Assembly: GCF_946998835.1 (NCBI RefSeq)
Contig: NZ_CAMQAZ010000005.1
Location: forward strand, 1 to 64,000
Direction of reading: 5' to 3'
DNA from: an uncultured Corynebacterium sp.
Lineage (GTDB): Bacteria; Actinomycetota; Actinomycetes; Mycobacteriales; Mycobacteriaceae
DNA length: 64,000 bases
Below the pieces are notes generated by a model. That model did no database searches and was not told the origin of the DNA. It saw only the letters and a list, made by a program, of their open reading frames with translations. Positions 50,620-58,531 of this stretch are shown here, piece after piece. The position numbers and the translations under genes were made by a program. The first letter of the stretch is position 1; each line of letters opens with the position of its first letter.

Positions 50620-51843
50620 CTACTCAGCCTCATCGCCCGCCGGAAGATATACGGACTCATCTCGATGTCTGGGCAACACCCAATCCACGTAGCTACGCAC
50701 CGCCTCTTCAAGTGGCACATCTCCCTGACGCTTTTCCGCCATGTACCAACGATGCTCCAAAACCTCGTGGAAAACCTGCGCATCCTGCAGTCTTCCGCGC
50801 AGGTCCTCGGGCACAGCCAGAAGTGTGGCCTCGAAAACTTCACGCAGCCATCGGTGCGCAACCTGCTCTAGCGGTACCTCTTCCAGCCCTTCCGCCAACC
50901 GGAAGGTCTGCATGCTGTTGAGCATCCTCCGCGCTTGCCCCTCCTGCACGTCCAGCCCTGTCAACCGCATCAGCTGCCGGTGGTGATGACCTGCGTCGAC
51001 CACTCGCGGACGGAACACAACGCGGCCACCGTCACTCGTGACGTTCAGCTCGCCGACATCGAAGCCGAGGTCATTGAGCCTGCGTATCCGCTCATCGACG
51101 AGCCAAGTCTCACCAACACCAATGGACTCTTCCCCAGTAAGTTCTTGCCACAGGTCCTCATAACGCTCAATAATGCGCTTGCCCACCGCAATTACATCCA
51201 ATTCAGAATCCAGGAATCCACCGGCCTGCAAATCCATGAGCTCGCCGATGATGTTGGTATGGGCAACGTCGACGTCGTAAAGCCTGCGGGAATCTGAGAG
51301 CGTGCCCTGTAAATCTCCCGTTTCGGCGTCGACAAGGTAGGCGGAGAAAGCGTCTGCGTCACGACGAAACAACGTGTTCGACAGCGACACGTCGCCCCAG
51401 TAGAAACCAAGCAGGTGTAGACGGACTAACAGGACTACCAGCGAGTCAATCAGACGAACCACGGTGTCGCGCGTGACCTGCTGGGAAAAAACTGCACGGT
51501 ACGGCAGCGAATACTCGAGATGTTCTGTGACAAGTGCGGCAGTTAACGGCTCACCATCTGCATCTTTGCGACCGGTGATTACCGCAAGCGGACGAACCGA
51601 TGGAGCGCCGAGTCGCACCAAGTCACGCAGCATTCGATATTCATGATGAGCAGTGAATTCGCCGATTTCTTTCACCGCTATGACGCGGTCATCCAAGTTG
51701 ACGAATCGAACGACATGCCGCGAGATGCCCTGCGGTAGGGCCGCTAACAAATCGTCCGGCCACTCCTCCAGCGGTATATGCCAAGGAAGACGCAGAAGCT
51801 TCGAAGCCACCGTCGTCGCGGCTATTTTCATAGTTTCCGACAC
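50620..51843 (-). CDS. DUF4032 protein with kinase-like N-terminal domain
   Basis: A 407-residue soluble protein. The N-terminal half looks like a divergent protein-kinase/LPS-kinase fold: a lysine in DRVIAVKEIGEFTAHHEYRML (about 52-72), a catalytic-loop-like LGFYWGDVSLSNTLFRRD (about 148-165, D-x4-N), and an SAYLVDAETGDLQ segment (about 168-180) in the place of DFG. The C-terminal half (about 215-400) is DUF4032-like. It is encoded between musE and musK, as in C. glutamicum. The start is a GTG at 51843 with AGGAG five bases upstream. The substrate is unknown; a sugar-linked or regulatory kinase is possible. Confidence 0.78.
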   Translation of the reverse strand: MSETMKIAATTVASKLLRLPWHIPLEEWPDDLLAALPQGISRHVVRFVNLDDRVIAVKEIGEFTAHHEYRMLRDLVRLGAPSVRPLAVITGRKDADGEPLTAALVTEHLEYSLPYRAVFSQQVTRDTVVRLIDSLVVLLVRLHLLGFYWGDVSLSNTLFRRDADAFSAYLVDAETGDLQGTLSDSRRLYDVDVAHTNIIGELMDLQAGGFLDSELDVIAVGKRIIERYEDLWQELTGEESIGVGETWLVDERIRRLNDLGFDVGELNVTSDGGRVVFRPRVVDAGHHHRQLMRLTGLDVQEGQARRMLNSMQTFRLAEGLEEVPLEQVAHRWLREVFEATLLAVPEDLRGRLQDAQVFHEVLEHRWYMAEKRQGDVPLEEAVRSYVDWVLPRHRDESVYLPAGDEAE

Positions 51844-51913
51844 GGTGGCTCCTAATGCTGTCCTACAGTTCCGCTGCCCTACCAGCTACTCATTTCTTCT
51901 CAAACGAAGGGGT

Positions 51914-53050
51914 TTAAGCCGGAAGGCGCTTGCCAGTCGACTTAGAGAACAGGTGCAGCATGCCCGGACGAATCTTTCCGTAAACTACCGAGCCCAACTT
52001 CGGCGCGGTACGCGGGGCGGTACGGATAACCACCTGACCGTGCTCTTCTTCGTCCGGGTTCGAGGAGGATCCGGAGCTCAGTGCGCCACCACCGACGAGG
52101 TCGCCATACATGAATGCGTCGGAGCCCAGCTCCTCTACCAAGTTGACCTGCACCGGAATCACGTCGTCGCCTGGCCCCTCGACCAAGTCAAACGCCTCGG
52201 GGCGGAAGCCCACGATAATCTGGTTCTGGTCCTCCGGCACCATCGCAGCAAGAGCGGCTTCTGGCAGCTTAATCTTGGCTTCACCCAACGTGGCGTAACC
52301 GTTGGCAACATCAAATGTGCCCAGGTTCATTGCAGGAGAGCCAATGAAGCCCGCGACGAATTCGTTTGCCGGAGTTTCGTAGAGTTCCTGCGGAGTACCG
52401 ACCTGCTGCAGAACACCGAAGTTAATGACAGCGATGCGGTCGCCCATGGTCAGCGCCTCAGTCTGGTCGTGGGTGACGTACATAGTGGTCACACCCATCC
52501 GACGCTGCATCGCGGCAATCTGGGTACGGGTCTGAACACGCAGCTTCGCGTCCAGGTTCGACAGCGGCTCATCCATCAGGAACACCTGCGGCTTGCGCAC
52601 AATCGCGCGCCCCATTGCCACACGCTGACGCTGACCACCGGACAGAGCCTTAGGTTTACGGTCCAGGAACTGAGTCAGATCCAGAGTCTTTGCAGCCTCT
52701 TCAACTCGCCGGTCAATTTCTGCCTTGTCCACACCGGCAATCTTCAGAGCGAAGCCCATGTTCTCGCGTACCGTCATGTGCGGGTACAGGGCGTAGTTCT
52801 GGAAGACCATCGCGATATCGCGATCCTTCGGCGAGACATTGGTCACATCACGGTCACCAATGAAAATCTTGCCCTCATTGACCTCTTCCAGACCTGCGAG
52901 CATGCGCAGTGTTGTGGACTTACCACAGCCGGAGGGGCCCACCAGAACCAGGAACTCACCATCGGCAATTTCCAAGTTGAACTTGTCCACAGAAGGCTTC
53001 GTCGCACCAGGGTAAATGCGAGTAGCGTCAGCGAAAGTCACAGTAGCCAT
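51914..53050 (-). CDS. musK: Maltose-type ABC transporter ATPase MusK
   Basis: ATP-hydrolysing subunit of the sugar importer, 378 residues. Residues 1-240 form the ABC domain: Walker A GPSGCGKSTTLR (about 38-49), Q-loop MVFQNYALYPHM, signature LSGGQRQRVAMG, Walker B VFLMDEPLSNLD and the switch His in YVTHDQTEA. The C-terminal 130 residues form a MalK-type OB-fold regulatory domain with an acidic SSSNPDEEEHG insertion. It precedes the DUF4032 gene by 70 bp and probably heads the mus cluster, with its own upstream inverted repeat. Related ATPases can serve several sugar importers. Confidence 0.92.
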   Translation of the reverse strand: MATVTFADATRIYPGATKPSVDKFNLEIADGEFLVLVGPSGCGKSTTLRMLAGLEEVNEGKIFIGDRDVTNVSPKDRDIAMVFQNYALYPHMTVRENMGFALKIAGVDKAEIDRRVEEAAKTLDLTQFLDRKPKALSGGQRQRVAMGRAIVRKPQVFLMDEPLSNLDAKLRVQTRTQIAAMQRRMGVTTMYVTHDQTEALTMGDRIAVINFGVLQQVGTPQELYETPANEFVAGFIGSPAMNLGTFDVANGYATLGEAKIKLPEAALAAMVPEDQNQIIVGFRPEAFDLVEGPGDDVIPVQVNLVEELGSDAFMYGDLVGGGALSSGSSSNPDEEEHGQVVIRTAPRTAPKLGSVVYGKIRPGMLHLFSKSTGKRLPA

Positions 53051-53068
53051 GTGAATACAAACCTTTCA

Positions 53069-53086
53069 TCGGCAGGTACGTGCCGA
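53069..53086 (-). promoter_or_regulatory. Inverted repeat in the musK leader
   Basis: TCGGCA-GGTACG-TGCCGA, 6-bp perfect arms, 19 bp upstream of the musK ATG, just ahead of its AAAGG ribosome site. Could be an operator or an mRNA hairpin affecting translation. Confidence 0.4.
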
Positions 53087-53147
53087 ACGATCCGAGTGAA
53101 AGTATCCGCAGGAACAGCTCCTACGTATCTGCTTCATAAGCTTACTC

Positions 53148-54422
53148 TTAATCCAGCAACCCCGTCACGAGCTCGGCAATCTTGGAGCGCTCCGAGCGCT
53201 TCAGCGTGATGTGCGCAAAAAGCTCGTTGCCTTTGAGCTTCTCAATCACCGCCTGCACACCGTCATGGCGGCCGACGCGCAGGTTGTCACGCTGCGCCAC
53301 GTCGTGAGTGAGAATGACCCGCGAGTTGCTGCCAAGACGTGACAGCACCGTCAGCAGTACGTTGCGCTCCAGCGACTGTGCCTCGTCCACAATCACGAAG
53401 CTGTCATGCAGGCTGCGACCGCGGATGTGAGTCAGTGGCAGGACCTCCAACATGTCGCGCGAGGCAATCTCGTCCATCACGTTCTCCGAGACCAGCCCCT
53501 CCAAGGTGTCGTAGACAGCCTGGGCCCATGGGTTCATCTTTTCGTCCTCACTACCGGGCAGATAGCCAAGGTTCTGGCCACCGACCGCGTAGAGCGGACG
53601 GAACACCACGATTCGGCGGTGCAGCCCGCGCTCGAGCACCGATTCCAGACCCGCACACAGCGCGAGCGCCGACTTACCCGTACCGGCCCGACCGCCGAGA
53701 GAGACAATCCCCACCGAGTCATCCAACAGCAGGTCGAGCGCAACACGCTGCTCCGCCGACCGCCCCTTCAGGCCAAACGCCTCCGTATCACCCCGCACAA
53801 GCTTGACGACGCCCGGGGCGCTCACCCGTGCCAGCGCAGACTGGCTACCAGCGCTGAGCTGCACGCCGCAGTGCAGCGGCTGCTCCTGAACCTGCTCGAG
53901 CTCCAGGAAGCCATTGGCGAAGAGTCGATCAATTTCCTCCGGGTCGACGTCCACTTCCACCATTCCCGAGTACCCAGTCAGTACGACGTCCTGGGCGCGG
54001 TAGTCGTCGGCAGGCAAGCCGACCGCACCAGCCTTAACGCGAAGCGGGATGTCCTTGGTGACCAGCACGACATCATGGCCATCGTGCTGAAGATTGAGGG
54101 CGCAGGCGAGAATGCGGTGATCGTTTTCGGCGGTGCGGAAGCCTGCGGGGAGGATGGAAGGATCGGAGTGGTTGAGCTCAATATGCAGAAACCCGCCAAG
54201 GTCATTGGCGGGCACAGGCCGGTCCAGGTGGCCGTAGCGGTAGCGCAGCTCTTCGAGGAAACGGAGCGCCTCTCGGGCGAACCACCCCAGCTCTGGGTGG
54301 TGGCGCTTGGCCTCCAGTTCACTCACCACGACCAGTGGAAGAACAACTTGGTGCTCATCGAACTTCTTGGTGGCGTGGGGATCGGACAGCAGGACCGAGG
54401 TATCAAGCACGTAGGTACGCAT
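53148..54422 (-). CDS. PIN-PhoH fusion protein (PhoH2-like)
   Basis: A 424-residue two-domain protein. Residues 1-140 are a PIN nuclease domain with acidic residues in YVLDTSVLLSDP, VVSELEAKR, TAENDHRIL and VTKDIPLR. Residues 215-424 are a PhoH ATPase with Walker A GRAGTGKSALAL (about 245-256) and Walker B FVIVDEAQSLE. In mycobacteria such PhoH2 proteins are reported as ATP-dependent RNA helicase/ribonucleases and as the toxin half of phoAT-phoH2. No clear phoAT-like small gene is visible in the 204 bp upstream, so a toxin role is not supported here. The ATG at 54422 is a clear start. Confidence 0.9.
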   Translation of the reverse strand: MRTYVLDTSVLLSDPHATKKFDEHQVVLPLVVVSELEAKRHHPELGWFAREALRFLEELRYRYGHLDRPVPANDLGGFLHIELNHSDPSILPAGFRTAENDHRILACALNLQHDGHDVVLVTKDIPLRVKAGAVGLPADDYRAQDVVLTGYSGMVEVDVDPEEIDRLFANGFLELEQVQEQPLHCGVQLSAGSQSALARVSAPGVVKLVRGDTEAFGLKGRSAEQRVALDLLLDDSVGIVSLGGRAGTGKSALALCAGLESVLERGLHRRIVVFRPLYAVGGQNLGYLPGSEDEKMNPWAQAVYDTLEGLVSENVMDEIASRDMLEVLPLTHIRGRSLHDSFVIVDEAQSLERNVLLTVLSRLGSNSRVILTHDVAQRDNLRVGRHDGVQAVIEKLKGNELFAHITLKRSERSKIAELVTGLLD

Positions 54423-54535
54423 GACCTCAGGCTAAGAGTCCGAGGTAGAAATTACGTGGTTGTGAGATGAATGCTTGGTTATCAGCTGAACCACAATTGG
54501 TTACAGGCTCTAATCCTCAAGTTGAAGCCTAAGGA

Positions 54536-54591
54536 AGTGGCCGAGCACCGAGCACCGCTGCCCGGCCACTCCATCGCCCGGCCACTCCATT
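54536..54591. repeat. Hairpin with duplicated 16-bp 3' arm
   Basis: AGTGGCCG (54536-54543) pairs with CGGCCACT in GCCCGGCCACTCCATC (54560-54575). That 16-bp unit is repeated next to it (54576-54591), so two alternative 3' arms exist. It lies downstream of the FtsX-type permease gene on its strand. Confidence 0.6.
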
Positions 54592-54626
54592 GTCCTTGCA
54601 ACGGTGACCGGTCGTTGTAATCGCAA

Positions 54627-56063
54627 CTAGTCGTTGTGGCGAATCTGGCGTCCCAGCAGCTTGTTGCGAAGTGGATCGACAGCCAAAGTCACAGCGCCAA
54701 CTGCTAGAACTCCCAAGAGGTACGCCAGGGCAACAACAAGGGAGCGTTGACCAAACGTGATTTCGTTCGCAATCGGGCCGAACATGGTGGCTCCCAACAG
54801 CGCACCCATGACAAAGCCGAAGATGCTGGTCGCAAGCATGGGAAAGAATGTCTGCTTGAAAGTGACCGTGCGGTGGAAGCTGATTGGCGTACCGATGAAG
54901 TCCAGCGCCTTTGTCAGCGATGCCTCTTCATAGACGGCTGAGGCCTGAGTCAGAAGCGTTGACACCAGCAGCAGAATGAAACCGATTACGAAAGTGATAG
55001 TCACACCGGTTGCAATATCGTGCGCGAATGTGACATCTGCAACCTCTTCAATCTTGTCTTCGCCAGGCACCATCATTGTGTAGCCAAGCAGCAGGGACAG
55101 GAAGGCCATGGAACTTACTCGACGCCACGATTCCTTAGCGTTAGTCGCTACTCGTCGCGTAGCCACAAAATCACTTGAAGTACCGAAGAAGCTGGAGATG
55201 CGGGCAACAAGCTGGATAAAGAAAGGCGCCACCAGGCCAATTGCCCAGACCATCAGGTACATCATCGCTGCGACACCAAGCGTGGCCGTGACGGTCCCAC
55301 CCGCGATATTGGAGTTGGCAACCACGTACAGGACACCCGCACCGATAACAACGGCCACAATCATGCGCCATGCCTTCATCGACTTGGGCACTTCTTTACG
55401 GCTAACGCCGAGTGGTGAAATCATCACCCTTCGCAAACCAACCACAGCCGCATAGAGCGCGAGGATTACCACGGCAACCCAGACCAGCGGGTAGCCCCAC
55501 CAGGGCAGCAACATGTCCCAGGTATCCAGGTAGTCGTTGTCGAACTTGATTATCGCCCAGAATGGCGCGGTGGCAACCGACAACAACGTGCCCACCACAA
55601 GCCCAACAGCTGCCAATACGAGGGTTTCGATAACTACCATGCGCGTAACTGCCCCGTTAGAGAGACCAATCAAGCGCAGAGTTGCCAATCGCTGCTCACG
55701 TCCCGCAGCGCCAAGCACCGCCGACTGTGCCACCAGCGAAACCATTGCCGGGATCACAAAAACACAGGCCACTAGTGCCAGCTGCAGGTACATCTCGCCC
55801 TGACCTTGATTCATGTAATCCTCGGGTGTTGGGTTCGGCGGCAGCTTTGGCTCAGCCTGCCAACGGCGGTAAAACATCGCCGTACCGCCGACTACGACCA
55901 GTGCCAACCACGTACTCACGGTCATTGCCACCACAGACAGTGCAGACAACCAACCGTTTCCCGAATGCGATTCGCGCCCGGCGCGCTGCAGCCGCGTGCT
56001 CAAGTCCGCTAGTGCGCCGGTAGGAATTCTCTGGGGTTTTGGTGCTTCGGTTACGGTGCTCAC
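54627..56063 (-). CDS. FtsX-like ABC transporter permease
   Basis: A 478-residue membrane protein of the MacB/FtsX permease type. An N-terminal helix (about 40-64) is followed by a short extracytoplasmic loop, then two blocks of membrane helices, each containing an FtsX core (about 95-215 and 345-460). The loop AAGREQRLATLRLIGLSNGAVTRMVVIETLVLA is the conserved FtsX coupling element. Its start overlaps the stop of the ATPase gene by 4 bp, so the two form a coupled exporter pair. Divergent histidine kinase and response regulator genes suggest control by, or signalling with, that two-component system. Substrate (peptide, lipid or antibiotic) is unknown. Confidence 0.86.
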   Translation of the reverse strand: MSTVTEAPKPQRIPTGALADLSTRLQRAGRESHSGNGWLSALSVVAMTVSTWLALVVVGGTAMFYRRWQAEPKLPPNPTPEDYMNQGQGEMYLQLALVACVFVIPAMVSLVAQSAVLGAAGREQRLATLRLIGLSNGAVTRMVVIETLVLAAVGLVVGTLLSVATAPFWAIIKFDNDYLDTWDMLLPWWGYPLVWVAVVILALYAAVVGLRRVMISPLGVSRKEVPKSMKAWRMIVAVVIGAGVLYVVANSNIAGGTVTATLGVAAMMYLMVWAIGLVAPFFIQLVARISSFFGTSSDFVATRRVATNAKESWRRVSSMAFLSLLLGYTMMVPGEDKIEEVADVTFAHDIATGVTITFVIGFILLLVSTLLTQASAVYEEASLTKALDFIGTPISFHRTVTFKQTFFPMLATSIFGFVMGALLGATMFGPIANEITFGQRSLVVALAYLLGVLAVGAVTLAVDPLRNKLLGRQIRHND

Positions 56064-56785
56064 TTTGCAACCTCCGCTCCTGCCAGCAGGCGGTCATCGT
56101 GAATCAGGCCATCGCGGATTTCCACACGTCGACGACACCAGTCGGCCACCTTCACATCGTGGGTGACCATCACCAATGTCGTACCGGTCTGCTCCACCAA
56201 CGCAATCAGCTGCTGCATGACCTCATGGCCTGTGGACTGGTCCAACGCGCCAGTCGGCTCATCAGCAAAGATGACACCTGGCTCGCCGGCCATCGCGCGG
56301 GCAATTGCTACACGCTGCGCTTGGCCGCCGGACATCTGTCCTGGGCGACGGCGCGTGAGGTCCTTTAGACCCAGACGGCTGAGGACATCGTCGGCAAGCG
56401 ACAGTGACTTCGAGCGCTTCTTGCCCTGCAGAATCATGGGCAGAGCGACGTTTTCTCGGGCGGTCAGCTCGGGCAGGAGTTGGCCGTCTTGGAAGACGAA
56501 GCCGAAGTCGTGCAGGCGGAGGGCGGAGCGGTCGGCGTCGGAAAGCGAGTTGACCTTTGTGTCGCCGTAGATGACATCGCCGTCGTCCGGCAGCAGCACG
56601 CCGGACATGCAGTGCAGCAGCGTGGACTTACCGGAGCCGGACGGCCCCATGACTGCAACGGTTTCGCCGGGCTCAATGGTCAGCGAAATGCCGGTGAGAA
56701 CGGGAGCGGAATTGTAGGACTTAGTGATGTCGCGGATACAAAGTCGTGCGTTTCTTGGGCTGTTTTTCTCTGTCATGGCACTCAT
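56060..56785 (-). CDS. ABC transporter ATP-binding protein (LolD/MacB type)
   Basis: A 241-residue ATPase partner of the FtsX-like permease. Walker A MGPSGSGKSTLLHCMSG (about 46-62), Q-loop FGFVFQDGQLLPEL, signature MSGGQAQRVAIARAMAG, Walker B VIFADEPTGALD and switch His MVTHDVKV are all present and intact. This is the family that powers mechanotransmission exporters rather than importers. ATG codons at 56785 and 56776 are both possible. Transcription diverges from the histidine kinase gene across 66 bp. Confidence 0.92.
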   Translation of the reverse strand: MSAMTEKNSPRNARLCIRDITKSYNSAPVLTGISLTIEPGETVAVMGPSGSGKSTLLHCMSGVLLPDDGDVIYGDTKVNSLSDADRSALRLHDFGFVFQDGQLLPELTARENVALPMILQGKKRSKSLSLADDVLSRLGLKDLTRRRPGQMSGGQAQRVAIARAMAGEPGVIFADEPTGALDQSTGHEVMQQLIALVEQTGTTLVMVTHDVKVADWCRRRVEIRDGLIHDDRLLAGAEVAK

Positions 56786-56851
56786 TTCACTCGCACGGAC
56801 GTGATTTCAACACCGTGTTCACTTTCCTTTTGCGGTAGTGCTAGGTCTACC

Positions 56852-57682
56852 ATGCCGGAAAATAATTCCTCCGCACACAGAGCTTTCGTACCATGGGAAA
56901 CTATGGAGCTGAAGGATTATTTCCGCAAATATATCGGCGCGAACCGCCGAGAAAAGGCGCAGAAACGCAGCTACGAGGAATCCGCCGCCGCTCGCATCGC
57001 CGAACTTACCGCTTCACGACGCACAATTGCCGAAGCCTTCGAGATTGAACGTCGCCGCATTGAAAACGACCTCCACGACGGAGCTCAGCAATACATTGTT
57101 GCGGCTTCAATGAAATTGGGACTTGCAGAATTGGAGGCATCCAATACTGGCAATGAGGAACTAATGCAGCTCCTGGCGGAAACTCGCGGCCATTTGGAGG
57201 ATGGCCTGCGGGCTTTGCGGCGAACAGTTCATGGAATTCATCCGCAGGTGTTGCGCGACCGCGGACTACAGGCGGCTGTTGAGGAAATCGCTGAAGGGTA
57301 CGGCCCTCACGTTGTTGTGCACACTCCCTATCCCCTGCCGGAATTGGAGGAAAGTGTGCTCGCCGCGGCATATTTTTTCTGTGCAGAAGTGCTGACAAAT
57401 GCGGCGAAATATGCGCCGAATGCTCCTGTTTCTGTATTGCTCACCTCAGATCAAACACTGAATATTTCAATTACCGACCAAGGTCCGGGTGGGGCAAAAT
57501 TGGGACGCGGATTGCGAGGCATGAAAGAGCGCCTGGCCACTTTTGACGGTGCGATGACCATGCACTCTCCCGAAGGCGGGCCAACGCAGGTAATAGCCAG
57601 AATTCCCTTGATGTTGAACCGCTGGGAATCGGGCATTGGAGAAATGGAAAGCGTGGAGAAGAAAGGTGCGGCGAAAAAATGA
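56852..57682 (+). CDS. Soluble NarL/LiaS-type sensor histidine kinase
   Basis: A 276-residue kinase with no membrane segment. Residues 30-65 are a charged coiled-coil. The HisKA_3 phospho-acceptor is in EIERRRIENDLHDGAQQYIV (about 66-85), and the ATPase domain has AEVLTNAAKYAPNAPV (N box) and DQGPGG ... GRGLRGMKERLATFDG (G boxes). Lacking a sensor or membrane domain, it may sense a cytosolic signal or work with the divergent ABC exporter. The ATG at 56852 follows AGG; ATG 56903 is a shorter alternative. Its stop overlaps the response-regulator start (ATGA). Confidence 0.88.
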   Translation: MPENNSSAHRAFVPWETMELKDYFRKYIGANRREKAQKRSYEESAAARIAELTASRRTIAEAFEIERRRIENDLHDGAQQYIVAASMKLGLAELEASNTGNEELMQLLAETRGHLEDGLRALRRTVHGIHPQVLRDRGLQAAVEEIAEGYGPHVVVHTPYPLPELEESVLAAAYFFCAEVLTNAAKYAPNAPVSVLLTSDQTLNISITDQGPGGAKLGRGLRGMKERLATFDGAMTMHSPEGGPTQVIARIPLMLNRWESGIGEMESVEKKGAAKK

Positions 57683-58410
57683 AAATTGTCATTGCGGATG
57701 ACTCGGCACTCCTGCGGGAAGGGGTCGCGGGGCTCGTCGAAAAGCGCGGACATGAAGTGATTGCGATGGTCAACACTGCCCATGGCCTGGTGGCGGACAT
57801 CGATGACCGTTTTGAGGACACGGGCGAGCTGCCAGATCTGGTGATAACCGATGTGCGCATGCCGCCAAAGATGAGCGATGACGGCCTGCGGGCGGCGGTC
57901 GAGTTGCGGGAGCGTTATCCGCAGCTGAATGTCATGGTGCTGTCGCAGTATGTGGCGCCGGCGTATGCGCGTGAGTTGTTCTCGCCGGGCGGTGGCGCTG
58001 GGGTTGCTGGGGTTGGCGCTGCTGGAAGTGGTGCGGCTGGGGGCAGTGGTTCGAGTGGCGGGACCGGGTACTTGCTCAAAGACCGCGTTGGCCAGGTGCT
58101 GGACTTCTTGGGTTCGCTCGAAGTCGTCGCCGGTGGCGGCGTGGTGATTGACCCTGATGTGGCGACGGCGCTGATGCAGTCCGGCAAATCGGGGCTAGCC
58201 AGCTTAACGGCGCGCGAACGCGAAGTGCTAGAGCTGATGGCACGCGGAAAGTCCAATAAGCAGATTGCCGATGACCTCGTGCTTTCCGGGGCGGCAGTGG
58301 CGAAACACGTGTCCAACATCTTTATGAAGCTGCATCTGGAGCCCGGCGAGGAAAACCGCCGCGTGCGAGCAATTTTGGAGTTCCTCACGGCGACGTCGGG
58401 GCAGATTTAG
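57679..58410 (+). CDS. LuxR-family response regulator with Gly/Ser-rich insertion
   Basis: A 243-residue response regulator. The receiver domain has the acidic pair IVIADDSALLREG, the phosphorylated Asp in LVITDVRMPP (about 58), the Ser in MVLSQYVAP, and the Lys in YLLKDRV. Between the last two, about 25 residues of Gly/Ala/Ser (about 105-130) are inserted where receivers normally have a short helix and loop. Residues 175-235 are a LuxR helix-turn-helix (LTAREREVLELMARGKSNKQIADDL). It is coupled to the kinase gene and probably regulates the divergent ABC operon. Confidence 0.9.
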   Translation: MKIVIADDSALLREGVAGLVEKRGHEVIAMVNTAHGLVADIDDRFEDTGELPDLVITDVRMPPKMSDDGLRAAVELRERYPQLNVMVLSQYVAPAYARELFSPGGGAGVAGVGAAGSGAAGGSGSSGGTGYLLKDRVGQVLDFLGSLEVVAGGGVVIDPDVATALMQSGKSGLASLTAREREVLELMARGKSNKQIADDLVLSGAAVAKHVSNIFMKLHLEPGEENRRVRAILEFLTATSGQI

Positions 58411-58462
58411 GGTCGGCAGCAATCGCACCTCTCGCAAAAGCGATGAAAAAATAAGTGTTGAT

Positions 58463-58478
58463 TGTGGCACGAGTCACA
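58463..58478 (+). promoter_or_regulatory. CRP/GlxR-like operator upstream of the aldehyde dehydrogenase gene
   Basis: TGTGGCACGAGTCACA matches the GlxR consensus TGTGA-N6-TCACA with one mismatch. It lies 53 bp upstream of the ATG at 58532. In C. glutamicum the ald gene is in the acetate/ethanol regulon under RamA, RamB and GlxR. Confidence 0.6.
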
Positions 58479-58531
58479 ATTTAAAGTTGGCTCATACGTT
58501 TGCTGTTTCCCTATCGAAAGGACATGTCTAC

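Noticed and set aside
54423..54626. A phoAT-like antitoxin gene upstream of the PIN-PhoH gene
   Set aside because: No frame with a plausible start and ribosome site was found in the gap, so a toxin-antitoxin pair is not supported.
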